60,151 nt of DNA. It comes from Clostridia bacterium. GTDB lineage: Bacteria > Bacillota > Clostridia > UMGS1883 > UMGS1540. The stretch is taken from positions 1 through 60,151 of the forward strand of contig JAFSCR010000019.1 of assembly GCA_017436645.1 (NCBI GenBank), in the 5' to 3' direction. Made by a program: the position numbers and the translations under genes. Below, in pieces: positions 26,812 through 36,788 of the stretch. Within the stretch, counting starts at the first letter, position 1. Every line of letters starts with the position of its first letter. Under the pieces are notes generated by a model. That model searched no databases. It was given only the letters and a program-made list of their open reading frames with translations, and was not told the origin of the DNA.

Positions 26812-29800
26812 TTACTTATTGAGTATACGATTCATAATAACAGCGGCTTCAGCTCTGGTGGTGTTACCCAAGGGGTTAATTGTGCCATCAGCATTACCTT
26901 TAATGAGGCCTTCTGCAACCATTGCGGATACGTGGGAAGCGGCATAGTCTGCAATAATGCCGCTATCGGAGAAAGCGCCAAGGTCAGCAGCACCGGCAAG
27001 GCGCATAGCACGGCTCGTCATAGTCATCATATCCTGACGGGTAATTTCGGCTTCGGGATTAAACTTGTTATCGCCGATGCCGTTGATAACACCATTTGCC
27101 TTTCCGATTGCAAGTTCCTTTGCATATTCTGCTTCGGGGTCAACGTCCGCAAAGTTTTCGCCACCTCCCGTAAGACCTAAAGCTCTGACGAGGAACATAG
27201 CATAGTCGCCACGGGTAATGTTTTCCTGGGGGCCGTACCAGTTCGGTGCTTTCCGATTGATAATGCCCTTTTCTTCAAGAGATGCAATTGCCTGATATGC
27301 CCAAGGGTAGGAAATGGTATCCCTGAATGCAGAGGTTTTCAAGGCGGAAGCATCCACTTTGGTGTGGGGCGTAATTTTCCATACAACCGCTTCCAGGGGC
27401 GAGAGGGAAAGCGTGAGGGCAGTTTCGCCCGTTAAGCGTTTTGATTCCCCTGTCATGGTTCTTGCCGTATATCCACCGATAGAAAGCATACCTGCAGCAT
27501 CGGAAAGGGGAATGGTTACATCTTTTGGATTTTGTTCGTCCCGGTTTAAGACGATGGCGTAAAGGTCACTTCCATCGGTGAAGGTTGCCCAAAGCGTGTC
27601 GTTTGTTTTCTGGTAGTTTACAAACTTATATTCGCCTGTTACGAAGCAGCCGTACATAAAATCGCGTTCCCATTTGCCCCATTTTTCTGCAATTTCCTGC
27701 CACTGGGGTCTGTCAATGTAGTCCATTTCCTGTACGCCGTCCTGAGAAAGGGAGTGGAAGGTGTAGCCACATGCACCGGAGAAGAAGGACTGATAGGCAA
27801 TATGGCGAAGCTCATCCACCGTGGGAAGATACCCGATGTTTCGGAAAGCCTGCTGTACAATCATAAAGGGTTTTTGACCTTTGGAGGCTTCCATACATTC
27901 ATCCATAATATCACTCATAATGCGACCAGTATCGGGATGGGAGGCACCGTAATTGTCAATTTCCACCATGTCGGAATAACGGAAAAGCCAGTCAAACTTA
28001 CCCACGACCGAATCGCAGATATAAACGGGATGATGGGGGTCAATGTTGCGGATGGTTTCGTAGCCTGCAATCATTTCCTCAGGGGTATGTGCCTTCTGAT
28101 AAGGTTCATCCTGAGCATAATAGCCGAAAAGGGCAGGATGGTCCTTTACAAGGCTTACGGTTTCTCTTGTTTTGGGAAGGCGTTCCGCAGTACCGGCACA
28201 TTCAAAGCCGGAATAAAGGTTTACTAAAACGAGATAGCCTTCTTCATAAGCCTTATCCATTTTTTCGATAAGGGAAAGACCGCTGTCATCCGAAATAATC
28301 TGTAGTACCGTAACGCCGCCCTCTTTAGGATTCTTTGCCATAATATCCATTCTGGCGCCGGTACCGAGGGTTATGGTGTATTCCTTACCGTTTTTGCGGA
28401 ACACGCCGTCAGCACCGAGGTATGTGGGGCGGTCAAAGCGGTAAACGGGGATAAGCTGATCCTGCAAGGTGGCACCGTCAGGCGCATAAACCTTCAGGTT
28501 TATATGGTACCGCTTGCCCTTTTCCGCCATAAGTGCGGTGGGGAAGGTATAGTTGATTTCTTTTGTGATATCCGAAAAGCTTTCGGAATGAAGAGGGGTA
28601 CCTTCAGGACTCTGCAGGGTGAATTCCGCTTTCAGGGATGCAGGGTTTTCTGCATTTAAAATGGATGCTGTGCATACGCCCTTTTCCCATTCGGAATAGT
28701 AGAAGGTGTGGTCTGTTTCTGCATCCAGAACGTAAGGCAGTTTTATCATATAAACGGAAACATCGTCTACATATAAAACGCCGGGGTTTGGCCTGAGGCG
28801 GATGTTGAATTCTGCACTTTTGGCATCTTCAGGGGGCGTAAATTCAAAAACAATTTGTTCCCAGTCGGCATTTTTGCGGATGGTAAATGTTTTTTTATCA
28901 ACACCCAGCTGGCTGCCTGTGTCGTTATAGTCAAAGAAATCTTTTGAGGACCAGTAGAACCAGAAGGAGGCAGTTACCTTATTTTCTTCCGGATTTCGCA
29001 CAAAGGCGGAAACCTGATATCTGGCACCCTTTTCAAAACCGCCGATGTACTGACATACGAGAGAGTCGGTTTTTCCCGGCGGCACCTGCAGTTTTACACT
29101 CTTTTCACCGCCGTGGACGTATTCGCCCGAAATGACGGGTTTTTCATACTGGGCGGACCAGCCGTTTGCATCTTTCGGTGCCTCGCCCACGGTATCGTTT
29201 TCAAAGCCGCCGTTTTTTACATCAATAAAAGAAATGGGGTCATAAATGGGGTCTGATTCCACGGTGGGCATTTTGTCGGTAATATGAAGAAGGGAAACAT
29301 CATCCCAGAGTGCTTCACCCGGACCTAAGGTACGAACAGAAATCTGCATTGTGCGGGAATGGGTGGGTGCAACAAAACGGACTGTGCGTTTTACATAATC
29401 AGAACCTACCTGTACATCGTGGAAATTCATTTTCACTCTTTCAAATGCATAATTTCCTGCAATGGCGGAGCCGCTGAAAATCAGGTGCGTACTGCCTACG
29501 GGCGAACCCTTTGTCGGCTTATACCAGATGGAGAATTCATAAGTTTCTCCTTCCTGAATATCACACTGTCCCAGCAAATCGTAGGAATAATTATCTTCGT
29601 AATTCTTAACTAAAACGGCGTAATCTCCCGAATGGGCATCACGGCTTCTTTCGGCAAATTCCGTACCGAACACCACTTTTCTCGGGGTAAAGCCCCAGGC
29701 GAAAAGCGCTTCGGGGGAGTCCATCATTTCAAAGCTTGTGTTGTCGAGAACTTCATAGCAGTCCACCCCGATGGTGCGAACGGGGTTTTCCTTGAGAACT

Positions 29801-29898
29801 TCATATTCCGGAATAATAACTTCTTCTGCCACAGAACACAAGGAAAGCATAAGTCCCATAAAAAGTGTCACAGCTAACATAAGTGCAAGTTTTTTCAT
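26812..29898 (-). CDS. SLH-anchored GH-like protein (paralogue E)
   Basis: 1028 aa with the full architecture. The signal peptide is about 1-24 (SLCSVA-EE). CBM1 has RSRDAHSGDYAVLV. CBM2 has the D-like NIRLRPNPGVLYVDDV and FWFYWSSKDFFDYND. The barrel has Asp-Glu598-Pro; the usual D-x-D-Y strand is MVEIDNYGAS here. The SLH block differs slightly in its first repeat (GIINRKAPNWYGPQENITRG). AAGGAG upstream supports the start. It is monocistronic, with a promoter at 29931-29959 and a terminator shared with the araC gene. Confidence 0.86.
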   Translation of the reverse strand: MKKLALMLAVTLFMGLMLSLCSVAEEVIIPEYEVLKENPVRTIGVDCYEVLDNTSFEMMDSPEALFAWGFTPRKVVFGTEFAERSRDAHSGDYAVLVKNYEDNYSYDLLGQCDIQEGETYEFSIWYKPTKGSPVGSTHLIFSGSAIAGNYAFERVKMNFHDVQVGSDYVKRTVRFVAPTHSRTMQISVRTLGPGEALWDDVSLLHITDKMPTVESDPIYDPISFIDVKNGGFENDTVGEAPKDANGWSAQYEKPVISGEYVHGGEKSVKLQVPPGKTDSLVCQYIGGFEKGARYQVSAFVRNPEENKVTASFWFYWSSKDFFDYNDTGSQLGVDKKTFTIRKNADWEQIVFEFTPPEDAKSAEFNIRLRPNPGVLYVDDVSVYMIKLPYVLDAETDHTFYYSEWEKGVCTASILNAENPASLKAEFTLQSPEGTPLHSESFSDITKEINYTFPTALMAEKGKRYHINLKVYAPDGATLQDQLIPVYRFDRPTYLGADGVFRKNGKEYTITLGTGARMDIMAKNPKEGGVTVLQIISDDSGLSLIEKMDKAYEEGYLVLVNLYSGFECAGTAERLPKTRETVSLVKDHPALFGYYAQDEPYQKAHTPEEMIAGYETIRNIDPHHPVYICDSVVGKFDWLFRYSDMVEIDNYGASHPDTGRIMSDIMDECMEASKGQKPFMIVQQAFRNIGYLPTVDELRHIAYQSFFSGACGYTFHSLSQDGVQEMDYIDRPQWQEIAEKWGKWERDFMYGCFVTGEYKFVNYQKTNDTLWATFTDGSDLYAIVLNRDEQNPKDVTIPLSDAAGMLSIGGYTARTMTGESKRLTGETALTLSLSPLEAVVWKITPHTKVDASALKTSAFRDTISYPWAYQAIASLEEKGIINRKAPNWYGPQENITRGDYAMFLVRALGLTGGGENFADVDPEAEYAKELAIGKANGVINGIGDNKFNPEAEITRQDMMTMTSRAMRLAGAADLGAFSDSGIIADYAASHVSAMVAEGLIKGNADGTINPLGNTTRAEAAVIMNRILNK

Positions 29899-29930
29899 AA
29901 CCAGCGCTCCTTTACTTTCAAACTAATTTC

Positions 29931-29959
29931 AGTTTACAGGAGAGCGGAAGAATTGTAAA
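29931..29959 (-). promoter_or_regulatory. Promoter of paralogue E
   Basis: On the minus strand TTTACA (29954-29959), 17 bp, TAAACT (29931-29936), with the same CTGTAAACT core as the promoter of paralogue C. Confidence 0.68.
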
Positions 29960-30087
29960 TGTATAAAACAGAAATTTTGATGTACAAAAAAGAAAACAAA
30001 AAAAGGAAATGTAAAAAAAGTCCAGACCGCAAAAAGGCGGAATGGCAGGACAAAAGAGACGCCACCCCCGAATTTGTAACCAAAATG

Positions 30088-30119
30088 AAGAAAAACTTCA
30101 AAAATTTGAAGTTTTTCTT
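30088..30119. terminator. Orphan terminator-like hairpin
   Basis: AAGAAAAACTTCAAA pairs perfectly with TTTGAAGTTTTTCTT (15-bp stem, 2-nt loop) followed by T-rich sequence. No gene ends here. The gap 29899-30286 otherwise holds the E promoter, two further hairpins and A-rich sequence with no convincing ORF. Confidence 0.55.
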
Positions 30120-30152
30120 TTTATATATGCCTTTTTGCTATGAAACAAACTT

Positions 30153-30207
30153 CGCCGCTTGATGTGCCAATGCACATCGGCGGGTATCCCAAAGCCTACG
30201 GCTTTGG
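30153..30207. repeat. Two adjacent palindromic hairpins
   Basis: The first (30153-30182) has CGCCG/CGGCG and GATGTG/CACATC arms. The second (30189-30207) is CCAAAGCC-TAC-GGCTTTGG. They stand in a gene-free stretch and could be a REP-like element or part of a small RNA. Confidence 0.5.
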
Positions 30208-30250
30208 CTCAGTTTGCCCATTCTGAACATTTTTTCCTATTTCCTAGAAA

Positions 30251-30276
30251 GGGGCTGTAAATTTATTTACAGCCCC
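30251..30276 (-). terminator. Hairpin after paralogue F
   Basis: GGGGCTGTAAAT pairs with ATTTACAGCCCC (12-bp stem, 2-nt loop) 10 bp downstream of the F stop. The following T run is poor. Confidence 0.7.
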
Positions 30277-30286
30277 GGGATGTATA

Positions 30287-33200
30287 TTACCGACTGATAA
30301 TTCTCTGCATAATAACCGCAGCTTCAGCGCGTGTTGTGTTGCCACGAGGATTAATTGTGCCGTCAGCGTTACCTTTTATAAGGCCTTCTGCAACCATTGC
30401 GGAAACATGTGCCTGTGCATAATCTGCGATGCTGCCTGCGTCGGAGAAGGCACCGAGGTCTGCCGCACCTGCCAACTTCATAGCACGGCTTGTCATAGTC
30501 ATCATGTCCTGACGGGTAATTTCGGCTTCGGGATTAAACTTGTTATCGCCGATACCGTTAATAACACCGTTTGCCTTTCCGATTGCAAGTTCCTTTGCAT
30601 ATTCTGCTTCGGGGTCAACGTCGGCAAAGTTTTCACCGCTGCCCGTAAGACCTAAGGCACGAACGAGGAACATAGCATAGTCGCCACGGGTGATGTTTCT
30701 GGAAGGTCCATACCAGTTTTCGGAAACTCTGTTTACAATGCCTTTTGCATCAAGCATTGCGATGGCATTGTATGCCCAGGGGTAGTAAATAATGTCGCGA
30801 ATCTTGGAAGCGGTAAGGTGGGAAACGTCAAAGGATTGCCCATTCGGTGTAAGCTTCCATACAACAGCTTCCCAGGGCTTAAGCTCGGTTACAAAGTTGC
30901 CGGTGCCTGTAAAGCGAGCATCTTCACCCGTCATACGCTTTGCAATAAAGCTGTCGATTTTTACTGTGCCTGCGCCGTCCGTAAGCGGAATTTCAGCGGT
31001 TGTGGGAGATTCTTTGTGGCGGTTTAATACGACAGCGTAAATTTCTGTGCCGTCGGTAAACGTTGCCCACATAACGTCATCATTTTTCACATAGTTCATA
31101 AAGGTGTACTTACCATTTACGAATGCGTCATACATAAAGTCGCGTTCCCATCTTGCCCAGCCGTCCACGATTTCCTGCCAGTCCGGTCTTGTCATATAGG
31201 GCGTGGGGTCTTCCGTGCCGTCAACACCGAGAGAATGGAGGGTGTAGCCGGATGCACCGGAGAAGAATGCCTGATATGCCATGTGACGAAGCTGGTCAGG
31301 CGTGGGAAGGTAGCCGTTCATGGGGAATGCCTGGAGAACAATGGAGAAAGGCTTTCTGCCCTTGGAAGCTGCCATACCTTTATCGAATACATCGGAAATG
31401 ATAGTAGCAGCATCTTTGCCCGAACCGCCGTAATAGTCGATATCAAAAATGTCGCAGTAGCGGAAGCACCATTCATAACTGCCTGTAGGAGAATCCGGGA
31501 AGTATACGGGGTGATGGGGGTCAATATTACGGATTGTGGAATAAGCCAGAATCATTTGTTCTTCGGGCGTGCGCTTCTGGTAAGGCTCATCGTGAAGCTT
31601 ATAGCCGAGAAGACCGGGGTGGTCCTTTACCCATGCAACAGTGTTTTTGGTTTCGTCAATCCTATCCGGATGGCCTGCACCTTTTTGACCGGAGTAAAGG
31701 TTTACAATGGTGTACATACCTCTTTCGTATGCCATATCCATTTTTTCTTTCAGGCTTCTGCCGGTTTCGTCGGAAAGGAGCTGTACAACCGTAACGCCGC
31801 CCTTTTCGGGACCCATGAGAAGAAGGTCATGCTGTGTGCCGTCCATCATGTCAAAACGTTTTACACCGGGACCGAAGGTAAAGTTAATTTCATCACCGTT
31901 TTTGCGGAATACGCCGTCAGCGCCAAGATAGGTAGGTCTGTCAAAGCGGTAAACGGGGAAGTCCTGCGCCTGAATAACGTTGCCGCCGGCATCTGTAACT
32001 TTTACGCGGATGTGGTAACGCTGTCCTTTTTCCGTCATCCATTCGGTGCGGAAGGTGTATTTAATGGTAGAGGTAAGGCCCACATAGGTTTCTGTGTGGG
32101 TTTCCTTGCCTTCGAGGTCAACAAAGGAAATTTCAGCTTTTGTATTTGCAGAGTCAGCCATTACATAGGGTTCGGCAGTAAGATAGCCTTTTTCCCATTC
32201 GGTGTAGTAGAACACTTCATCCGTGTTTGAATTTAAGGCGTAGGGCTCTTTAACCATATAAACCTGCACGTCGTCAACATAAATCTGACCGGGGGACAGT
32301 CTGTGACGAAGGTCTAAAAGGATAGATTTACAGTCATCCGGGGGTGTGAATTCTGCAATATACTTCATCCACTGCAGATTCTTGCGCATACCCCATCTGG
32401 GTTTTTCCTGCCCGATCTGGCTCTGCACATCATAGTAGTCATAATAGTCCTTGGAAGAATAGTTCATCCAGAAGCCCATATCGCAGGAAACATCATCGGG
32501 GGAGAGGAACCAAGCAGAAATCTGGTATGTTGCGCCTTTTTCAAAGCCCTGAACGGTGGTGATGGCTTCGCCGTCAGCACTGGTGCCGGTGGTGGTAAGA
32601 TCAAGGCTCATTTTGCCGGAGTGGGCGTATTTATCTGTAAGCGTTGCGGGGCCGTGGAGTTCCCAGCCTGCAATTTCGCCCTTTGCACCGACTTCGCCCT
32701 GTTCAAAGTCAGCATTTACAACGTCAAGATATTTAATTGCCGGCTTTTCATCGGGCATATTGGGCTTCGGCATTTCGTTTGTGATGCAGAGGAGGGAAAC
32801 ATCGTCCCAGAGAATTTCTGCCCCTGCACCGGAGAAACGGAGAGAAATGGTTACCCGATTTGAATATTCAGGTGCAACAAATCGAAGGCACTTCTTCTGC
32901 CAGCCGTCAGAAGGCTTAACATCGTTCATACCCATGCTGGCGCGGGCGTAGTTTTGCGCAATACCCTTGTTTTTCCCTTCAAAAATAAGCTGAAGGGAAG
33001 CATTACCCGAATCGGTAAGGCGCTTCAGCCAAACAGAAAATTCGTACGTCTGCCCGGGGATAATGGCGCCTACGCCGAGGGTATCACAGTAGTTTACTTT
33101 TTCTGTGGGGTGAACGTGAATGGAATATTCACCAGAGTGGGCGTCTGTGCCTCTTGATACAACCTCTGTGCCGAAGAAAGTTTTCTTGGCAGACATAGGA

Positions 33201-33415
33201 GAGGTCCAGCCCCAGTCATAGGGCTTCGTTTCGTTCTCCAGAATTTCAAAGCTTGTGTTACTGAGAACCTGATAGCAGTCCTTACCCGTTGTTCTTTCGG
33301 GCTGCTCTTCAACTACTTCGTACTTTACCGGAATAACTTCATCAGCCGAAGCGACAAAGCTTGTCATACAGGAAAGACAAAGTACGAGTGCGAGGAATAG
33401 TGCGAGTCGTTTCAT
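30287..33415 (-). CDS. SLH-anchored GH-like protein (paralogue F)
   Basis: About 1042 aa, two-CBM form. The signal peptide ends FVASA-DE. CBM1 has RGTDAHSGEYSIHV. CBM2 has MGFWMNYSSKDYYDYYD and RHRLSPGQIYVDDV. The barrel carries Asp-Glu610-Pro and FDIDYYGG, with a short insertion before it (DMMDGTQHDLLLM) unique to this copy. It is most similar to paralogue G, its immediate neighbour, from the signal peptide through CBM1. The second ATG (33415) is preferred, since AAAGG lies 9 nt before it and touches the first ATG. Its upstream region carries TCACAATA elements also found before J and K. Confidence 0.86.
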   Translation of the reverse strand: MKRLALFLALVLCLSCMTSFVASADEVIPVKYEVVEEQPERTTGKDCYQVLSNTSFEILENETKPYDWGWTSPMSAKKTFFGTEVVSRGTDAHSGEYSIHVHPTEKVNYCDTLGVGAIIPGQTYEFSVWLKRLTDSGNASLQLIFEGKNKGIAQNYARASMGMNDVKPSDGWQKKCLRFVAPEYSNRVTISLRFSGAGAEILWDDVSLLCITNEMPKPNMPDEKPAIKYLDVVNADFEQGEVGAKGEIAGWELHGPATLTDKYAHSGKMSLDLTTTGTSADGEAITTVQGFEKGATYQISAWFLSPDDVSCDMGFWMNYSSKDYYDYYDVQSQIGQEKPRWGMRKNLQWMKYIAEFTPPDDCKSILLDLRHRLSPGQIYVDDVQVYMVKEPYALNSNTDEVFYYTEWEKGYLTAEPYVMADSANTKAEISFVDLEGKETHTETYVGLTSTIKYTFRTEWMTEKGQRYHIRVKVTDAGGNVIQAQDFPVYRFDRPTYLGADGVFRKNGDEINFTFGPGVKRFDMMDGTQHDLLLMGPEKGGVTVVQLLSDETGRSLKEKMDMAYERGMYTIVNLYSGQKGAGHPDRIDETKNTVAWVKDHPGLLGYKLHDEPYQKRTPEEQMILAYSTIRNIDPHHPVYFPDSPTGSYEWCFRYCDIFDIDYYGGSGKDAATIISDVFDKGMAASKGRKPFSIVLQAFPMNGYLPTPDQLRHMAYQAFFSGASGYTLHSLGVDGTEDPTPYMTRPDWQEIVDGWARWERDFMYDAFVNGKYTFMNYVKNDDVMWATFTDGTEIYAVVLNRHKESPTTAEIPLTDGAGTVKIDSFIAKRMTGEDARFTGTGNFVTELKPWEAVVWKLTPNGQSFDVSHLTASKIRDIIYYPWAYNAIAMLDAKGIVNRVSENWYGPSRNITRGDYAMFLVRALGLTGSGENFADVDPEAEYAKELAIGKANGVINGIGDNKFNPEAEITRQDMMTMTSRAMKLAGAADLGAFSDAGSIADYAQAHVSAMVAEGLIKGNADGTINPRGNTTRAEAAVIMQRIISR

Positions 33416-33442
33416 TTTTTTCATCCTTTCTAAGATGTATTA

Positions 33443-33471
33443 ACTATATCTTAACAAAATGATTTTTGCAA
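33443..33471 (-). promoter_or_regulatory. Promoter of paralogue F
   Basis: On the minus strand TTGCAA (33466-33471), 17 bp, TATAGT (33443-33448). A TCACAATA element lies 10 bp upstream of the -35. Confidence 0.65.
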
Positions 33472-33481
33472 AAGCTAGTTT

Positions 33482-33568
33482 TATTGTGACATGTGAAAAT
33501 AATTTAAGAACACATCACAAACATATGTAGCCGTTGTGTGACAAGGAGTTTTGTTCGTACTATTGTGA
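33482..33568 (-). promoter_or_regulatory. TCACAATA-type repeated sites upstream of F
   Basis: On the minus strand TCACAATA occurs at 33482-33489 and 33561-33568, with TCACACAA at 33534-33541. TCACAAA occurs on the opposite strand from 33515. The same octamer is repeated before J and K, so these are likely binding sites of one regulator. Confidence 0.6.
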
Positions 33569-33633
33569 TTTGGAATTTTTTCGATATGTCTTATGTTGAT
33601 ATTTTGAAAAAATTTTTGACCTATATTGAGATG

Positions 33634-33663
33634 AAAAAAGCCCCGAAGGAATCGGGGCTTTTA
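33634..33663 (-). terminator. Terminator of paralogue G
   Basis: AAAAGCCCCGA pairs with TCGGGGCTTTT, followed on the minus strand by a T run, 9 bp after the G stop. Confidence 0.92.
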
Positions 33664-33671
33664 GCTTTAAA

Positions 33672-36600
33672 TTATTTGTTGATGATTCTTTGCATAATGA
33701 CTGCGGCTTCGGCACGCGTTGTGTTGCCTCTCGGATTGATTGTGCCGTCAGCATTACCTTTTATAAGACCTTCTGCAACCATGGCGGCCACATGACTTTG
33801 TGCATAATCTGCGATGCTGCCTGCGTCGGAGAAGGCACCGAGGTCAGCAGCACCTGCCAACTTCATAGCACGGCTTGTCATGGTCATCATATCCTGACGG
33901 GTGATTTCGGCTTCGGGATTAAACTTGTTATCGCCGATGCCGTTGATAACACCGTTTGCCTTTCCGATTGCAAGTTCCTTTGCATATTCTGCTTCGGGGT
34001 CAACGTCGGCAAAGTTTTCGCCACTTCCCGTAAGACCTAACGTGCGAACGAGGAACATGGCGTAGTCGCCGCGGGTGATATTTTTTCCGGGGCCGTACCA
34101 GTTATCGGAAAGCTCGTTTACAATGCCTTTTTCATAAAGGGTTACAATGGCATTGTATGCCCAGGGATAGGGGAGAAGGTCTCTGAACTTGGTTGTTTTG
34201 AGTGCGGAAGCATTCAGAGAATTGTGAGGGCTTACTTTCCATACAGTAGCTTCCATGGGAGCAAGTTCCAGAGAAAGTGTGCCTTCACCTGTAAATCTTC
34301 TGGAGGTGTCTCCTGTCATAGCCTTTGCGGTGTAGCCTGCTACGGAAACAAGGCCTGCGCCGTCTGTAAGCGGAATGGTAACAGATGTGGAAGCGTTCTT
34401 GTTACGGTTTAAAACGATAGCGTAAATATCGGTGCCGTCTGTAAAGGTACCCCAGAGAACATCGTTTGTCAACTGATAGTTTACATATTTATATTCGCCC
34501 GTTACAAAGCAGCCGTACATAAAGTCACGTTCCCACTTTGCCCATTTTTCAACAAGCTCTGTCCAGATAGGTCTTGTAATCTGTTGGGTGGTGTCAGGGT
34601 CAGAACCTTCAACGCCCAGAGTGTGGAAGGTAAGACCGGAAGCGCCTGCAAAGAAGGACTGATAGCCAAGGTGGCGCATAACATCCAAAGAAGGACGGTA
34701 ACCATTATTGGTGAAGAACTGTTCAACAAGGGAGAAAGGCTTTCTGCCCTTGGAAGCTTCCATGGCGATATTAAATGCATCTGTTATTTTGCGGCCTGCG
34801 TCCGGGTCTGCACCATAGTAGGTGTCAATATCTAAAATATCGCAGTAGCGGAAGAGCCAGCTAAAGCCGCCTGCAACCGAGTCAGGAATGTAAACGGGGT
34901 GGTGGGGGTCAATGTTACGGATGGTAGCATAAGCAAGCTCCATCTGTTCTTCAGGAATTCTTCTCTGGTAAGGTTCGTCCATAACTTTCCAGGCAAAAAG
35001 TGCGGGGTGGTCTTTTAGATTTTCGACAGTGCGCTTTGTAGCGGCAATTCTGTCAGGGTGACCGGCGCTTAAACTACCGGAATAAAGGTTTACGATAGCC
35101 ATAAGGCCTTTTTCGTAGGCTTTATCCATTTTTTCGGCTAAGGAAAGACCGGAGTCGTCACCGAGAAGCTGAACGACGGTCATTTTGCCTTCTTCGGGAT
35201 TCTTTTCTAAAACGGGCATTGTAACACCGGGGCCGAAGGTGAAGGTGATTTCCTTGCCGTTTTTGCGGAACACGCCGTCAGCGCCTAAATAGGTGGGGCG
35301 GTCAAAACGGTAAACGGGAAGGTCCTGCTCCTGAATTACGGCACCGTCAGCACCGTAAACTTTCAGGCGTACCCAGTATTTTTCACCCTTCTTCTCAAGC
35401 CAGCTTACCTTAAAATCGTATTTTAAGCCGTTTGTAAGGTCGGAGAAGGATTCTTTATGCATTTCCTGGCCGTCGGGAGTAACGATGCAAACATCTGCCT
35501 TGGAATTTACAGGGTCAGCCATAACATAAGGTGAGCCTGTAAATACGCCTTTTTCCCATTCGGTGTAGTAGAACACTTCATCGGTTTCAGGCTTTAAAGC
35601 ATAGGGGGCTTTAACCATATAAACCTGCACATCATCAGCAAACACTCTGCCGGGGGTTGTTCTGTGACGAAGGTCTAAAAGGACGGACTTACAATCATCG
35701 GGAGGCGTAAATTCTGCAATGTATTTCGTCCAGGTCAGGTTCTTGCGCATACCCCATCTGGGCTTTTCCTGACCGAGCTGGGTGGTAACATCGGAGTAAT
35801 TATAGGTTTCTTCAGAGGAATAGCTCATCCAGAAGCCCATATCGCAGGAAACATCGTCAGGGGTCAGAATCCATGCGGAAATCTGATAAGTAGCACCTTT
35901 TTCAAACCCTCTTACGGTAATGATAGCTTCACCGTCAGAAGAGGAAGCGGTGTTTGTTAAATCGAGAGAATACTTGCCGGAATGTGCATATTCATCCGTA
36001 AGCTTGGAAACGCCGTGGAGTTCCCAACCGGGTACTTCCTTTGTGCCGACGGTGCCTTCTTCAAAATCAGCATTTTTAATGTCGAGATACTTAATGGCAG
36101 GCTTTTCATCAGGCATTTTCGGTTTGGGCATTTCGTTGGTGATGCAGAGAAGGGAAGCATCGTCCCATAAAACTTCGCTGCCTGCACCGGAGAAACGGAG
36201 AGAAATGGTCATTTGCTTTGCATATTCGGGAGCAATAAAGCGGATGCATTTCTTTACCCAGCCGTCACCGACTTTAATGTCGTTCATCCCCATACTGCCG
36301 CGACCGTAGCTTTGTTCAATCCCTTCTTTTGAGCCTGCAAAAATAAGCTGCACAGAAGCGTTGCCGGAATCGGTAAGGCGCTTCATCCATACGGAGAATT
36401 CATAGGTTTCGCCGGCAATAATATCGGCGGCACCCAAAGTATCACAGTAGTTATACTTTTCTGTGGGGTGAACGTGAATGGAATATTCCCCCGAGTGAGC
36501 GTCCGTGCCTCTTGATACAACCTCTGTGCCGAAGAATGTTCTCTTAGCGGTGAGCATAGAGGTCCAGCCCCAGCCGTAGGGCTTTGTGTCTGTTTCCATC

Positions 36601-36773
36601 AGTTCGAAGCTGCCGTTACTTACAACTTCGTAGCAGTCCTTACCCGTTGTTCTTTCGGGCTGCTCTTTCAGTACTTCGTACTTTACCGGAATAACTTCAT
36701 CTGCCGAAGCGACAAAGCTTGTCATACAGGAAAGGCAAAGTACGAGTGCGAGAAAAAGTGCGATTTTTTTCAT
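33672..36773 (-). CDS. SLH-anchored GH-like protein (paralogue G)
   Basis: 1033 aa, two-CBM form, closely related to F. The signal peptide is about 1-27 (SFVASA-DE). CBM1 has RGTDAHSGEYSIHV. CBM2 has MGFWMSYSSEETYNYSD and RHRTTPGRVFADDV. The barrel has Asp-Glu600-Pro and LDIDTYYG. It begins only 15 bp after the stop of H with a perfect GGAGG in that gap, so H and G must share a transcript from the H promoter. It therefore pairs a one-CBM protein (H) with a two-CBM protein (G), as C-B does. Confidence 0.86.
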   Translation of the reverse strand: MKKIALFLALVLCLSCMTSFVASADEVIPVKYEVLKEQPERTTGKDCYEVVSNGSFELMETDTKPYGWGWTSMLTAKRTFFGTEVVSRGTDAHSGEYSIHVHPTEKYNYCDTLGAADIIAGETYEFSVWMKRLTDSGNASVQLIFAGSKEGIEQSYGRGSMGMNDIKVGDGWVKKCIRFIAPEYAKQMTISLRFSGAGSEVLWDDASLLCITNEMPKPKMPDEKPAIKYLDIKNADFEEGTVGTKEVPGWELHGVSKLTDEYAHSGKYSLDLTNTASSSDGEAIITVRGFEKGATYQISAWILTPDDVSCDMGFWMSYSSEETYNYSDVTTQLGQEKPRWGMRKNLTWTKYIAEFTPPDDCKSVLLDLRHRTTPGRVFADDVQVYMVKAPYALKPETDEVFYYTEWEKGVFTGSPYVMADPVNSKADVCIVTPDGQEMHKESFSDLTNGLKYDFKVSWLEKKGEKYWVRLKVYGADGAVIQEQDLPVYRFDRPTYLGADGVFRKNGKEITFTFGPGVTMPVLEKNPEEGKMTVVQLLGDDSGLSLAEKMDKAYEKGLMAIVNLYSGSLSAGHPDRIAATKRTVENLKDHPALFAWKVMDEPYQRRIPEEQMELAYATIRNIDPHHPVYIPDSVAGGFSWLFRYCDILDIDTYYGADPDAGRKITDAFNIAMEASKGRKPFSLVEQFFTNNGYRPSLDVMRHLGYQSFFAGASGLTFHTLGVEGSDPDTTQQITRPIWTELVEKWAKWERDFMYGCFVTGEYKYVNYQLTNDVLWGTFTDGTDIYAIVLNRNKNASTSVTIPLTDGAGLVSVAGYTAKAMTGDTSRRFTGEGTLSLELAPMEATVWKVSPHNSLNASALKTTKFRDLLPYPWAYNAIVTLYEKGIVNELSDNWYGPGKNITRGDYAMFLVRTLGLTGSGENFADVDPEAEYAKELAIGKANGVINGIGDNKFNPEAEITRQDMMTMTSRAMKLAGAADLGAFSDAGSIADYAQSHVAAMVAEGLIKGNADGTINPRGNTTRAEAAVIMQRIINK

Positions 36774-36788
36774 TTTTTTAGCCTCCTT

